Source: Rostrohypoxylon terebratum
Lineage: Eukaryota; Ascomycota; Sordariomycetes; Xylariales; Hypoxylaceae
NCBI GenBank assembly: GCA_022497145.1
Contig: MU386027.1
Span: 1-38,721 of the forward strand
Direction: 5' to 3'
DNA: 38,721 bases
This document shows, one piece after another, positions 29,560 through 38,721 of the stretch; positions within the stretch are counted from its first letter, which is position 1; the number at the start of each line of letters is the position of its first letter. The notes under the pieces were generated by a model. That model saw only the letters and a list, made by a program, of their open reading frames with translations, was not told where the DNA came from and made no database searches. The position numbers and the translations under genes are program-made.

Positions 29560-30190
29560 TTGTGATTGTTGTTGTGCCTACCTAGTAGGTCTTACCGTCT
29601 TAGGTACCTATCAACTGTTTTTTTAGGTGATTTCCCGTTTGTACTGTAGCCCTGGAGGACCTGGAGGACCTAACCGTTTGAGCCGTTCGGAGATAGTAGA
29701 TCTCGGATATGGAACCCCCTGTCCCGACCGATTCTGCAACTAAGGGTTTATAAATATGGCAAGCTAACTACGTTGGGTAATGACCTCGATAGAAGGGGCA
29801 AAGGGGCTCTACGTCAGATCAATCAATCATTGCGCGACTTTCAGGTAGCAAAATACGGAAGCGAGGGAAGCTCCAAATGCCCCTCCATTCCATTTACAAC
29901 CATTTTCAATGACCAACCTTGGAAGTTCGAAGTTGAATCTCTACACCTTCTAGTTTCTTCTCCTATAACCAACTTGACAAGCTCACCAACTCACCAACTC
30001 ACCAACTCATCCCGAAATTCATTCCCAGTAAATACACGATCTAACCTCTAGGTTATAAGAGAATAGCTCGACTAGCTCGACTAGATCGCGTTAAATCTCC
30101 CTTGCGTCGATTCAAGTCCCCAAGCCTCAAGGTCCCTACACAATCTCAGCGCCAACGACGCACACGACCTAGCACCTTAACGAGTCCACG
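29560..30190. other. promoter / 5' region of the Atm1 gene
   Basis: No gene is called. The frame from 29773 has no ATG start and no domains. An 8-base tandem TCACCAAC (three units) occurs near 29982-30006, and TAGCTCGAC is repeated near 30064-30080. The last 200 bases are probably 5' UTR. Confidence 0.45.
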
Positions 30191-30223
30191 ATGGTCAACA
30201 TCTTAAAGACACCGTATCCATGA
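30191..30223 (+). promoter_or_regulatory. uORF overlapping the Atm1 start codon
   Basis: An ATG at 30191 opens a ten-codon frame that ends in TGA at 30221-30223. The TGA overlaps the main start as ATGA (main ATG at 30220). Ribosomes that translate the short frame would stop exactly at the main start. The arrangement fits leaky scanning or termination-reinitiation control. Whether 30191 lies in the transcript is inferred, not shown. Confidence 0.5.
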
Positions 30224-32445
30224 TCGTCAGAACAGCCTCTAGGGCTACTAGCCCTCGACAGAGCTGTCTCAGCTATCACAGACCTCACTTGGGTCCATGG
30301 CTTTCTTCATTGCCACGCAGTGGCGCACATGTATTTGCGACATTCCAATGCCTGCAACAGAGACCCCAATTAGGCCCTCCTCAAGGCTTAATTTCGACCC
30401 TAAAGATATCGTCCAATGCAGCCAACTTCAGTTCCAAGGCTCCCGATCCTCCGAAGCCGAAGACGCCGCCCACCAAAAACAAAGACCCGCTTGCCGCGAT
30501 CGACAAGAGCGCACAAGAACAGCGAAAAGCTGATTGGGCGATCATGAAAGAGATGGCGCATTACCTGTGGCCTAAGGATAGTGTAAGTACTAAGTTGCGC
30601 GTCTCATTGGCTGTCGCACTTCTAGTCGGCGCGAAGGTCTTGAATGTACAAGTGCCTTTTTACTTCAAGAGCATTGTCGACGCTATGAATATCGATGTGG
30701 GTGCCACGGGTGCCACGGCCGCCATGATCGCGGGGAGCATGATATTGGCATACGGCGCGACGAGAATCGGCGCAACCGTGTTCCAAGAACTCCGAAATGC
30801 CGTCTTTGCTTCCGTCGCACAGAAGGCCATTCGAAGAGTGGCCTGCAATGTCTTCGATCACTTGTTGCGCCTAGATTTAAACTTCCATCTCACCAAACAG
30901 ACAGGTGGGTTGACTAGGGCGATTGACAGGGGTACCAAAGGTATCAGCTTCCTACTTACCAGCATGGTCTTCCACATCTTCCCGACAGCGCTAGAAATTG
31001 GCATGGTATGTGGAATTCTGACCTGGCAGTATGGCGCGAAATATGCCGCCATAACTGTTGTAACCATGACGGCCTACACAGCCTTCACGATTTGGACGAC
31101 ATCCTGGAGAACGAAGTTCCGAAGACAGGCCAACGCCGCCGATAATAAGGCTTCGACGGTAGCAGTCGATTCCTTAATCAATTATGAAGCTGTGAAGTAT
31201 TTTAACAACGAAAAGTTTGAGGTTTCTCGTTATGACAAGGCGTTGCATGATTATGAGAAGAGCTCTATTAAGGTTCAGACATCTCTGGCATTCCTCAACA
31301 GCGGCCAGAATATCATCTTTTCGAGTGCGCTTACAGGCATGATGTTCCTCGCTGCCAATGGTGTGGCAAGCGGCACCTTGACAGTCGGTGACTTGGTCAT
31401 GGTCAACCAACTCGTCTTCCAACTCTCTGTCCCATTGAACTTCTTGGGTTCTGTATACCGAGAGCTACGACAATCTCTTCTTGATATGGAGACGCTTTTC
31501 AACTTGCAGAAGGTGAACGTCTCAATTAAGGAAATCCCCGACGCGAAACCGCTCGCTCTTTCGAAAGGTGGCGAGATCAAGTTTGAGCATGTCAACTTCA
31601 GCTATAACAAGGAGCGCCCTATTCTTCGAGACCTGACTATGACGATCCCCGCCGGTAAGAAAGTCGCTATTGTCGGGCCAAGCGGGTGTGGAAAGTCCAC
31701 TCTCTTGAGGTTGCTATTTCGATATTACGATGTCGAAGATGGACGAATCCTCATCGATGATCAAGATGTGCGCCACGTTTCGTTGGAGTCGCTTCGAAAG
31801 TCAATTGGTGTTGTCCCGCAAGACACACCCCTCTTTAACGATACCGTTGAACATAACATCAAGTATGGTGACATGTCAGCACCCGAATCCCGAATTATTG
31901 CCGCTGCGAAACGTGCTCGAATCCACGATATAATCTCCAGCTGGCCCTCTGGATATCACACCAAAGTGGGTGAGAGAGGCATGATGATTAGTGGAGGAGA
32001 GAAACAGCGCCTTGCCGTGTCCAGATTGCTGCTAAAGGATCCACCTCTATTGTTCTTCGACGAAGCAACGAGCGCACTCGATACCCACACAGAACAGGCT
32101 CTCATGCAGAACATTAACAGTATCCTACGAGAAAAGGCGAGGACGAGTGTCTTCGTAGCTCATCGATTACGAACGATATACGATGCCGATCTGATCATCG
32201 TATTAAAGGAAGGAAAGGTCGCTGAACAAGGGACCCATAAGGAACTGATTGACCGTGCCGGTCTCTACTCGGAACTCTGGAGCGGTAAGTCTGATTCTAA
32301 GTAGTGGTGGTATTGTCGCGTTGAGGGATATTCTAACTCGCTTTTTACAGCTCAAGAGACCTTGTTCAACTCGGACGGCGAGAAAGAAGGGCTTGCCAAT
32401 CGCAATCAAAAAGCAACATCGAGAGAAGGACGGCCTAAGGCATGA
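30220..32445 (+). CDS. ATM1: mitochondrial ABC half-transporter Atm1
   Basis: Two exons: 30220-32284 and 32351-32445, with a 66-bp intron (GTAAGT...TTCTAACTCG...ACAG), giving 719 residues. Without splicing the frame would stop after seven other codons. The N terminus is rich in Arg/Ser/Ala with few acidic residues, a mitochondrial presequence. A six-helix transmembrane domain spans about 125-425. The nucleotide-binding domain has Walker A GPSGCGKST (486-494), the Q-loop (VVPQDTPLF), the signature ISGGEKQ (590-596), Walker B LLFFDE (610-615) and the H-loop His near 648. FRRQANAADNKASTVAVDSLINYE and NFHLTKQTGG regions are typical of Atm1/ABCB7. The dimer in the inner membrane exports a glutathione-linked sulfur compound needed for cytosolic Fe-S protein assembly. 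This housekeeping gene looks intact. Confidence 0.95.
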
Positions 32446-33306
32446 TAGTGACACCTCAACCATGCGAATTCGAATTACCTAGCTCAATCGCAAGGTATCT
32501 AGTCATTTAAACTATCTTCTCAATCCTGTACCATAAGTTGATAGTTATGCGCTTGTACATAAGTCCCATGAGGAAATAGGAAGGCGATTGATAAATGCAT
32601 AGCCTACCTATGTTGTTAGCTTTCTAACACACGTTATTAAGCTCGAATGCAGATTTGCGGCAAACCCATTTGATAGGAGTATTTGAAATACCTAACCTTA
32701 AGCATGAACTCCAAGCCTTATGTCGAATTTCATCGTCAGCTAATACGAAAAATGGCATAGCTCCTCGAATCGGATGGACGCAGCCTTCATATCCAAGACT
32801 GTTGGCCCTATGACATTCTCCAGCGAGCCCATACATGAACAACCTATATATCCCACTAATGTGTAGAGTTGCATCACGGTTACGAGGCCATTTGTCGCCC
32901 CAAGATTCTTCGCATCTTGGCTTTAAAATTCAGCCAGACAACCTTCCTATCCTGGCCTGCATATGCAAATGAATGCCAAATAACTTTTCCTACATCACAG
33001 CTCCGCCTCATTTATGTATTCGCTGACCAAGATGCTGGCAGTGAATACTTCTTAATCGTATGGCGCGCGTCATTATACAAATCGGGTGATGTGGCTGCGC
33101 TCATACCCAAACTTGAGCATAATATGCCCTAGGCCGACGTAACAGCTTCGCGGCGACGTCTAATGGGCGTTATCAACGGTTAATATTTGAATGACGGAGA
33201 CCTTTGACGTGTGTTTTATACCTCTGACTCCTTTATGTTCCCCTCTCTTGCTCTCGCGCCCGACACTCGAACTTGTTCTCGGCCTGTCAGTCGTTTAGCA
33301 TATGTG
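32446..33306. other. intergenic, no gene seen
   Basis: Between Atm1 and the carboxylesterase gene. Frames at 32624-32842 (-) and 32869-33132 (+) start without ATG and show no domain. The last 100 bases are probably the esterase promoter and 5' UTR. Confidence 0.45.
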
Positions 33307-35427
33307 ATGGCCAATACTAAGATATCTTGGCTTCTCTTAGCTACTTACTCCAGTGCTTTATCTTTGGCTCTCGGGTCGAATGGGGCAGATTTGGGAAACT
33401 TGACCGGTGTGGTGCCAACAGTGGACCTAGGATACGAAATCCATCAGGGTTCTGCCAACGTATGTTCCACCAATCTTAGACCATTCTCGAAAAGAGTTCA
33501 CTCAACATCTCAAACGACTCTTGCCACTCATAAGACGAGCTCTTCCGTCGGAAGGCTAACAGTCGGAAGTAGAAATCTGGCAACTACTACATATTCAACA
33601 ACATCCCATATGCGGAACAGCCGGTGGGTGAGTTGCGTTTCCGGAAGCCTGTTGCTATACGCGACATAGGGCCTCGAATCAAGAGCACAAAACCTGTGAA
33701 TAATAGACACAATGCCACGGTGGTGTGTCCCCAGGCGTACCCGGAATGGGTTATCAATCTGACCGCAGCGCGCCGTGGAATAGACGGGAGCACGGCAGCT
33801 CGGTTGCTTAATGGTCAAACTGGCCAGACGGAAGCGTGCCTTGTGCTCGACGTCTATGTACCGGAGAGCATTTTCATACAAGGAACAACTGCAAAAGGTA
33901 GAAGCTGCCTTCTTGAGATTATCCAATTTAGCTGGTGAGAATCGCTAATGATGATGAGCCCCCTAGCTCCGGTCCTGGTATGGATTCATGGAGGTGGTTT
34001 CACATCCGGGTCTAAGTCGCTATACGGAAATCCCTCTGGGCTGATCTCACAATCGCGGAATAACGGACAGGATGGTATCATTGTCGTTGCGATCAATTAT
34101 CGTCTAGGGATGTATGGATGGCTTGCTGGCGACGATGTTACGCCTAATTTGGGACTATACGACCAGCGGGTATCGTTGGAATGGGTACAGAAATATATCG
34201 GCGTATTCGGCGGTAGCAAGGATAGAGTAACTGTCATGGGAGAAAGTGCGGGCGGTTCGAGCATCGTCCACCACATCACTGCCTACGGCGGGAATTCGAC
34301 CACGCTGTTTCAGAGGGCGATTCCGCAATCGCCGGCTTTCCAGTTCAATATCGATTTAGCTACGAATTATAACACGACATTAGCAGTAGCATCTAAACAA
34401 CTCGGGTCCGTGGTTAAAGGGGTAGCTGATCTGCGCAAGTTGCCCGCCGAGACACTCGTCGCAATCAACCAAGCGACCGTCATGCTGGCCCCTGTCGGGA
34501 CTTTCAATTTCGGCCCTGGTCCCGACGGCACGTACGTGCCAGACATCCCGCAAGTCCTTCTGTACGAAGGTAAATTTGACCGTAGCGTTGATGTGAGTGA
34601 TCTTCCAGGCCAACGTACCTCAAGTGTCTTCGAACTTACCTCCACACTAGATTCTCACAAGCCATACATCCAACGAATCAGTCCCCTTCCTCCCTCCAGA
34701 AATCAAGACCTCCGCCGACGTATTGGCATACGTGCGCGCCAGTCTCCCCCAAGCCTCGAATACTACGATCAGGACGCTGCTCACAGATCCAGCCTTGTAC
34801 CCTGACATCCTCAACAACAGCGCGCTATACCCATGGACAACAGAGTACGGACGGGTAGCCCGCATGACCTCAGACATCGGGTTCGCGTGCACGGCGCGGT
34901 ACCTAGCATCGGCGCCGCGCAACAACAGAACCAATCTACCTCGTTTCCACCCCTCTACCTCTGCCACCCCGACCCCCGCTCCCGCTCCCATCTCGAATAC
35001 CGGCGATAACTGGTACACTCCTAACGCCAAGACCCCAGCTCACGCGGATACCAGCGTCGACGCCGCGACGTACGCCTACACGTTCGCGTACCCGCCTGGC
35101 TGGCACGAGACAGACGTGCCGTACGTGTTCTTCGCCGGCGACACCTCGACGCCAGATAACGGGCTGCCCGTCAACGGGACGCTGGCTGCGCAGCTGCAGG
35201 ATTACATCATCGCGTTTGTGCGGTACGGGTATCCGAATATTGGGGTAGTGGATGACCGGAATAGTGACGCGGCTGCGGTGGGGTCGGTGCCGGTGCGATT
35301 CCCGGTGTACGGGGCCGAGGGCAGGGTGCTAGAGTTGGGGCTTGGTGGATTTAGGGAGGCGGTTGATGATTTGAGGGGGAAGAGGTGCTGGTGGATACAG
35401 CAGGCTATGGTTGATGGGAGGTTATGA
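33307..35427 (+). CDS. secreted type-B carboxylesterase/lipase
   Basis: Four exons: 33307-33459, 33573-33897, 33967-34592 and 34651-35427, coding for 626 residues, with introns of 113, 69 and 58 bp. All junctions keep the frame and give family sequence across them (QGSAN/KSGNYYIFNNIPYAE, PVLVWIHGGG, ILTSHTSNE). The ATG at 33307 gives a signal peptide (MANTKISWLLLATYSSALSL). Conserved parts include NIPYAEQPVGELRF, VCPQAYPEW, VWIHGGGFTSGS, NYRLGMYGWLAG and GLYDQRVSLEWVQKYIGVFGG. The catalytic triad is complete: Ser253 in GESAG, Glu377 in SNES, and His520 in WHETDVPYVF. A Pro/Ala/Thr-rich insert (about 470-505) before the His region is unusual. Exon 4 is markedly more GC-rich than the rest of the window. 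It likely hydrolyses esters or triglycerides outside the cell; the substrate is unknown. Intact relative of the pseudogene at 2164-3482. Confidence 0.92.
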
Positions 35428-36456
35428 ATTAATATGGTGTTTTCTTTCCTTAGGTATGACATTCGTGGCGGATTGACCGCTCTCTAAAAATACTATATCT
35501 GATATTCAATCCTATCTACGTAGAATTCATTGACACCTTCGGTATAACTTGCGAAGACTACAGCCACATTGCTTTGATCTAGGTAATTAATGGACGAGGA
35601 ACCGGGCCAGTTCGATAACCGCCCACAACGGGTACTTACCTAGGTAGGTACCTCAAAACCAGACTTTTATGTAGCCGTATGTTTAAATCAAACCAATAGC
35701 AACAGATCGGCTGCAGGTTTTGTGATACTAAAGGAAGATCATATCTACATTTAGAAAATTTGCATATAATAACCAATATTACAAGCAACGCCATGGGGGC
35801 TATATGCAACAGTACCTACGTGATGGAGGAAACAAAACGAAGGCATCGGCAGACCTAATAAGAGTTGAAACTAAACTTCCTTTTAATATTAATCCAAGAC
35901 CGAATCTAGTCTGATAATCACAAATAGGCCATGGGGATGTCGACACTCATATACAGGTGGGTATATTCTACTGCGGCTTTATAACCACAACCATGTCCCT
36001 GCTATCGTCTTTATTATGTGATATAGAATGACCAAAACTTTCTTCCATGTTTAGGTACCTAATATTCAAATGGGGGGCGGGGGGCAGGAAGAGGTATGAT
36101 ACGTTTACCTCCATGTACCGAGTCACGCGTAATAATACCAGTCATCGTGGATTGGACGCCGCCGGTGGAACCACACTCCTACATGCAGATACTTTGCCTC
36201 ATCGCCGGCCATTCAAGTTCTTTAGATCCGTAAGTCGAGGCTTTCTTACCTCGGAATGAGCTTTTTTTTTTTCTTGGAAATCTCTCTGCGCCTTCTAAAA
36301 GTTCCACGCCAACTCAGCGACGGTCAGTCCGTGACTAGCTTTTATGATGATTATCCTCAAACACTTGTTTACAAAAACACGAAAATTACTCACTCGAGAT
36401 CCGACCATTCCAGCGGTATGCTACGATCCATGTAGTAAGTACCTAGATCATAACAG
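35428..36456. other. intergenic, no gene seen
   Basis: No supported gene. It contains TACCTAGGTAGGTACCT near 35638-35654 and a poly-T run near 36261. No signal-peptide exon for the downstream gene was found here. Confidence 0.45.
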
Positions 36457-37482
36457 TTGAAAATCCATACTCAATCACGGCTTAATTTTACCGTAGACAA
36501 TGCGTATCTGTCAGCACAGAAAATTGGAAAGACACCAGCTTTATGCGCTGCGAACTCGACCTTCAGATCATACGCTGTAACATGCGAGAACTGCGTTGGG
36601 GAGAGTATAAAATCAGACACAAGCCTTTCGACGCTAGAACAATTCGTCGAATATTGCGATTCAATTGATCCCATTCCGGGATTGAATTCAACAGCATCTA
36701 TCAACATCACCTCTTATTCAATTGTCCCAACCGTCGCTCCTTGGTAAGTAATACTTCAGATTAATCAAGAATGTGATAAACAGTTTAATGAAAAATTGAA
36801 AAAAAAAATATCCAATTTTCTAGACGTGTCCTGCTAACCTTTAAGTACCTAGTATGTGATGAATTTTTGTCCCGAGTTTTAAGTATCGCAAGATTAACCT
36901 ATAATCAGTTACAACTACAATTGGCGGAGTTGTGACAACATGGTCATTTACCACAAACGTTACTCAATATCCACAAGTTCCCAATACTGCAATCGTTCAA
37001 ATTCCACAGACTGTGAACGGACAGTTGACTACTTGGACGTTTACAACGACATATTCCAATTTACCTAGCAACGCAGCATTCGTTTCAAATGGTAGGAATA
37101 ATGCCCATGAATACAAGATATCTGAAAACAGCCCTGGGCGTCGATTATTATGTACTCTTACTAATAATACTCTGAAGACTCAAGTACCCCCTCCCCAACA
37201 CACATCTCGAGTGTAGTACCGAGCGGAAATCGTGCCTGGATAGCTGGTCCTATTGTTGGATGTGTTGTCGGAGTCTCATTAATCTTTATAGGTGGCTTCT
37301 TTCTCTGGCGTCATAGGAGAAACGGGAGGAAGCCGTCAACTGAACTTGAGGCACGTGGAATTCCCGAACCGAAATCAGAATTGGAGGCCCCAAACCGCCC
37401 ACAGGAGCTTGATGTGGATAGCACGAGGATTAAGGATAGGGGTGAGGTTCATGAACTACCCGGACTTGGACTAATAATCTAG
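36457..37482 (+). pseudogene. mucin-like single-pass membrane protein, 5' part broken or unresolved
   Basis: Three coding blocks. Block 1 (about 36457-36743) encodes a Cys/Asn/Ser-rich ectodomain with sequons: LCAANSTF, AVTCENCVGES, LEQFVEYCDSIDPIPGLNST, ending at a GTAAGT donor. Block 2 (36909-37091) is Thr-rich: VVTTWSFTTNVTQ, QLTTWTFTTTYSN. Block 3 (37217-37482), joined to block 2 in phase by GTAGGA...GTGTAG, encodes AWIAGPIVGCVVGVSLIFIG (membrane helix), WRHRRNGRK (stop-transfer) and an acidic tail. This ectodomain-TM-tail layout is common in fungal surface proteins. Two problems remain: the block 1 frame has no ATG and no signal peptide, and the junction of block 1 (ending in phase 2) with block 2 (needing phase 1) does not fit any visible splice site. 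A frameshift or a missing small exon is needed. It could be a live gene with an unrecognised first exon. Confidence 0.5.
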
Positions 37483-37852
37483 GTGGTTGGTAGGAACGTC
37501 CCACACCTACAGGATATATATATGTGGCGCCCAGGTATCTCTACATGCTCCTAGTTATTCAACTAATACACAATTATGACACTCATAACCTGCGTCTATT
37601 TCAACATGAACTGTCCTCAAACCAATGACGTGTGTATAGTGTCCATGTTCGGGTTTATCTTCTCGACTACCTGATAGCAATGTAGGGATTTTGGTATCAT
37701 TCGCAACGCGAGGGTCCTGTGGAAGCCTGTTCGCCGGTGATAGCAGTCCTAGGCTTTGCTAGAACTAGTTAGAGGTGTAGGGAATTGGGGGTTAGCCTAG
37801 AAAGAACTAACGATAGGTCTCTTACCTAGTAAAACAGGCAATAAAAAGAGAG
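37483..37852. other. intergenic, no gene seen
   Basis: Nothing recognisable between the membrane-protein remnant and the second family A LTR. Confidence 0.5.
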
Positions 37853-37857
37853 GCTGT

Positions 37858-38304
37858 TGTCACAAACCAACAACTTAACCACGCCAACAATCCGAGAAGC
37901 GGAGGAAGCTCGACCAATCACGGGTAAACTACGGCATTAATCAGTATGATCTGGCTGACTCAACCATGATCAGCCTGATCAGTTGTAAATACTGATCAAT
38001 ACGATCTGGGTGATCCGGCTCTGATCAACCAGATCAACCAGATCACGATGGCCTCACATATAGAAGAAGAAGGGAAGGATGCCTATATAACCATAGCATT
38101 TCTCATGTATCTAGTCATTCCTTTAGCTCACCAGCTATCAATCTAAGTCTATTACTTCAACCGCATCGAACTAATAGAGAGAGGACTCCAAGCCTTTCTT
38201 ACGAACAGACTACCTTTGATCTGATCTCTACGAGTACTGCTAACAAACAAGGAAACCCACGAATCACCCCGTATACCTAAGCACTTAGGTATAGGTTCGT
38301 AACA
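37858..38304 (+). mobile_element. solo LTR, family A copy 2 (447 bp)
   Basis: The same 447-base element as at 10422-10868, in the same orientation, with one base different (C at 38282). Ends TGTCACAAACC...GGTTCGTAACA. It is flanked by its own 5-base duplication GCTGT (37853-37857 and 38305-38309). The different duplication proves an independent insertion and excludes the two copies being the ends of one 27-kb element. Confidence 0.92.
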
Positions 38305-38309
38305 GCTGT

Positions 38310-38626
38310 ACATGTATAGCTTGTTCATTTAGCTACGTGTAGTTCCGAACTCCCCGTGAAACAACGCCATGCTGTTGTCTCTTACCACCATAGGTGTTGA
38401 AATGGACGCAGGTTATGAGTACCTATTATTAATGTATATTAGAATGTTAAGTTACTAGGACTTTGGTAGTGGTCTGTAGTAGTACATTATATACCCCACG
38501 GTACAGGGCCAGCAGGGCGTAGACTCCCAGACACCTTATATTTCAGCAATAAGTTTGCATTGTAACTACAGCTTATGGACGTTAGACAATTCAAGATCCC
38601 CTTGCAAGATACCTTTAGGATAAGTA
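38310..38626. other. spacer between two LTRs, no gene seen
   Basis: Sequence between the family A solo LTR and the truncated family C LTR. No ORF or retrotransposon coding remnant was recognised. Confidence 0.45.
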
Positions 38627-38721
38627 TGTCACGAACCTACAGTTCGAAGGAATAACAAACCCTTTGTGGAGACGCCGCGAACCAATCACGGATAAACCAC
38701 GGAATTTCCTGATCTAAGTTG
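38627..38721 (+). mobile_element. truncated LTR-like repeat (family C), right edge
   Basis: Starts TGTCACGAACC at 38627 and runs off the right edge. It is the reverse complement of positions 18-112 with one mismatch. It shares its start and the CCAATCACGG block with family A. The preceding 5 bases are AAGTA; the matching duplication would lie outside the window. Confidence 0.75.

Noticed and set aside
10422..38304. A single 27-kb LTR element with LTRs at 10422 and 37858
   Set aside because: Each LTR has its own perfect 5-bp target duplication (GGTAT and GCTGT), and the DNA between contains ordinary genes and no gag-pol.
1..38721. A giant transposon with 95-bp terminal inverted repeats (Starship-like)
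   Set aside because: The edge repeats share start and internal blocks with the LTRs, point outwards, lack a common flanking duplication, and no tyrosine recombinase or transposase ORF was found.
1..38721. tRNA or rRNA genes
   Set aside because: I looked for A/B-box pairs and rRNA core sequence on both strands and saw none; no folding search could be run.
1..38721. A classical secondary-metabolite gene cluster (methyltransferase, regulator, transporter, esterase)
   Set aside because: The relevant genes are scattered, two are dead, and no PKS, NRPS, terpene or other core enzyme is present.

Overview
The window looks like nuclear DNA of a filamentous ascomycete (Pezizomycotina; the class cannot be fixed from here). 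The signs are short introns of about 50-140 bp with GT...CTAAC...YAG structure, a Zn2Cys6 regulator, type-B carboxylesterases, a fungal CorA-like protein, (TTAGGG)n-type telomeric repeat units and fungal-style LTRs. Gene density is low. The best-supported genes are separated by AT-rich stretches full of short TAGGTACCTA-like palindromes.

Layout from left to right. The left edge (1-112) is a truncated LTR-like repeat pointing out of the window. Next come a UMTA/TcpN-like methyltransferase (-), a decayed type-B carboxylesterase (-), a Upc2-like Zn2Cys6 regulator (-), a long gene-poor stretch, and a C2H2 protein with a Pro-Gly-Tyr repeat (+). From 10.3 to 12.1 kb lies a nest of repeats: old inverted-repeat remnants, a 447-bp solo LTR inserted into one of them, and a 410-bp solo LTR. 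A second gene-poor stretch holds a fascin-like beta-trefoil candidate (14.35 kb, +) and a short interstitial telomeric tract. It ends with a 59-residue Cys-rich ORF at 18.45 kb. Then follow a six-exon CorA-like membrane protein (-), a divergent arginyl-tRNA synthetase (+), a decayed MFS transporter (-), a small zinc-finger/coiled-coil protein (-), a single-pass membrane protein (-), a GNAT acetyltransferase (+), the mitochondrial ABC transporter Atm1 (+), an intact secreted carboxylesterase with four exons (+), and a mucin-like membrane protein with a broken or unresolved 5' part (+). A second copy of the 447-bp LTR follows. The right edge (38627-38721) is the same truncated repeat as the left edge, inverted.

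The genes do not form an obvious pathway or a classical biosynthetic cluster. Atm1 is a conserved housekeeping gene. The others are accessory-type genes mixed with pseudogenes and transposon scars. The two edges carry 94/95 identical inverted copies of one LTR family, so this is probably a whole contig whose assembly stopped in dispersed repeats. Most unusual are the ArgRS paralogue with both class-I signature motifs altered, the tiny Cys-rich ORF, the clean solo LTRs with 5-bp target duplications, and a short upstream ORF whose stop overlaps the Atm1 start codon.
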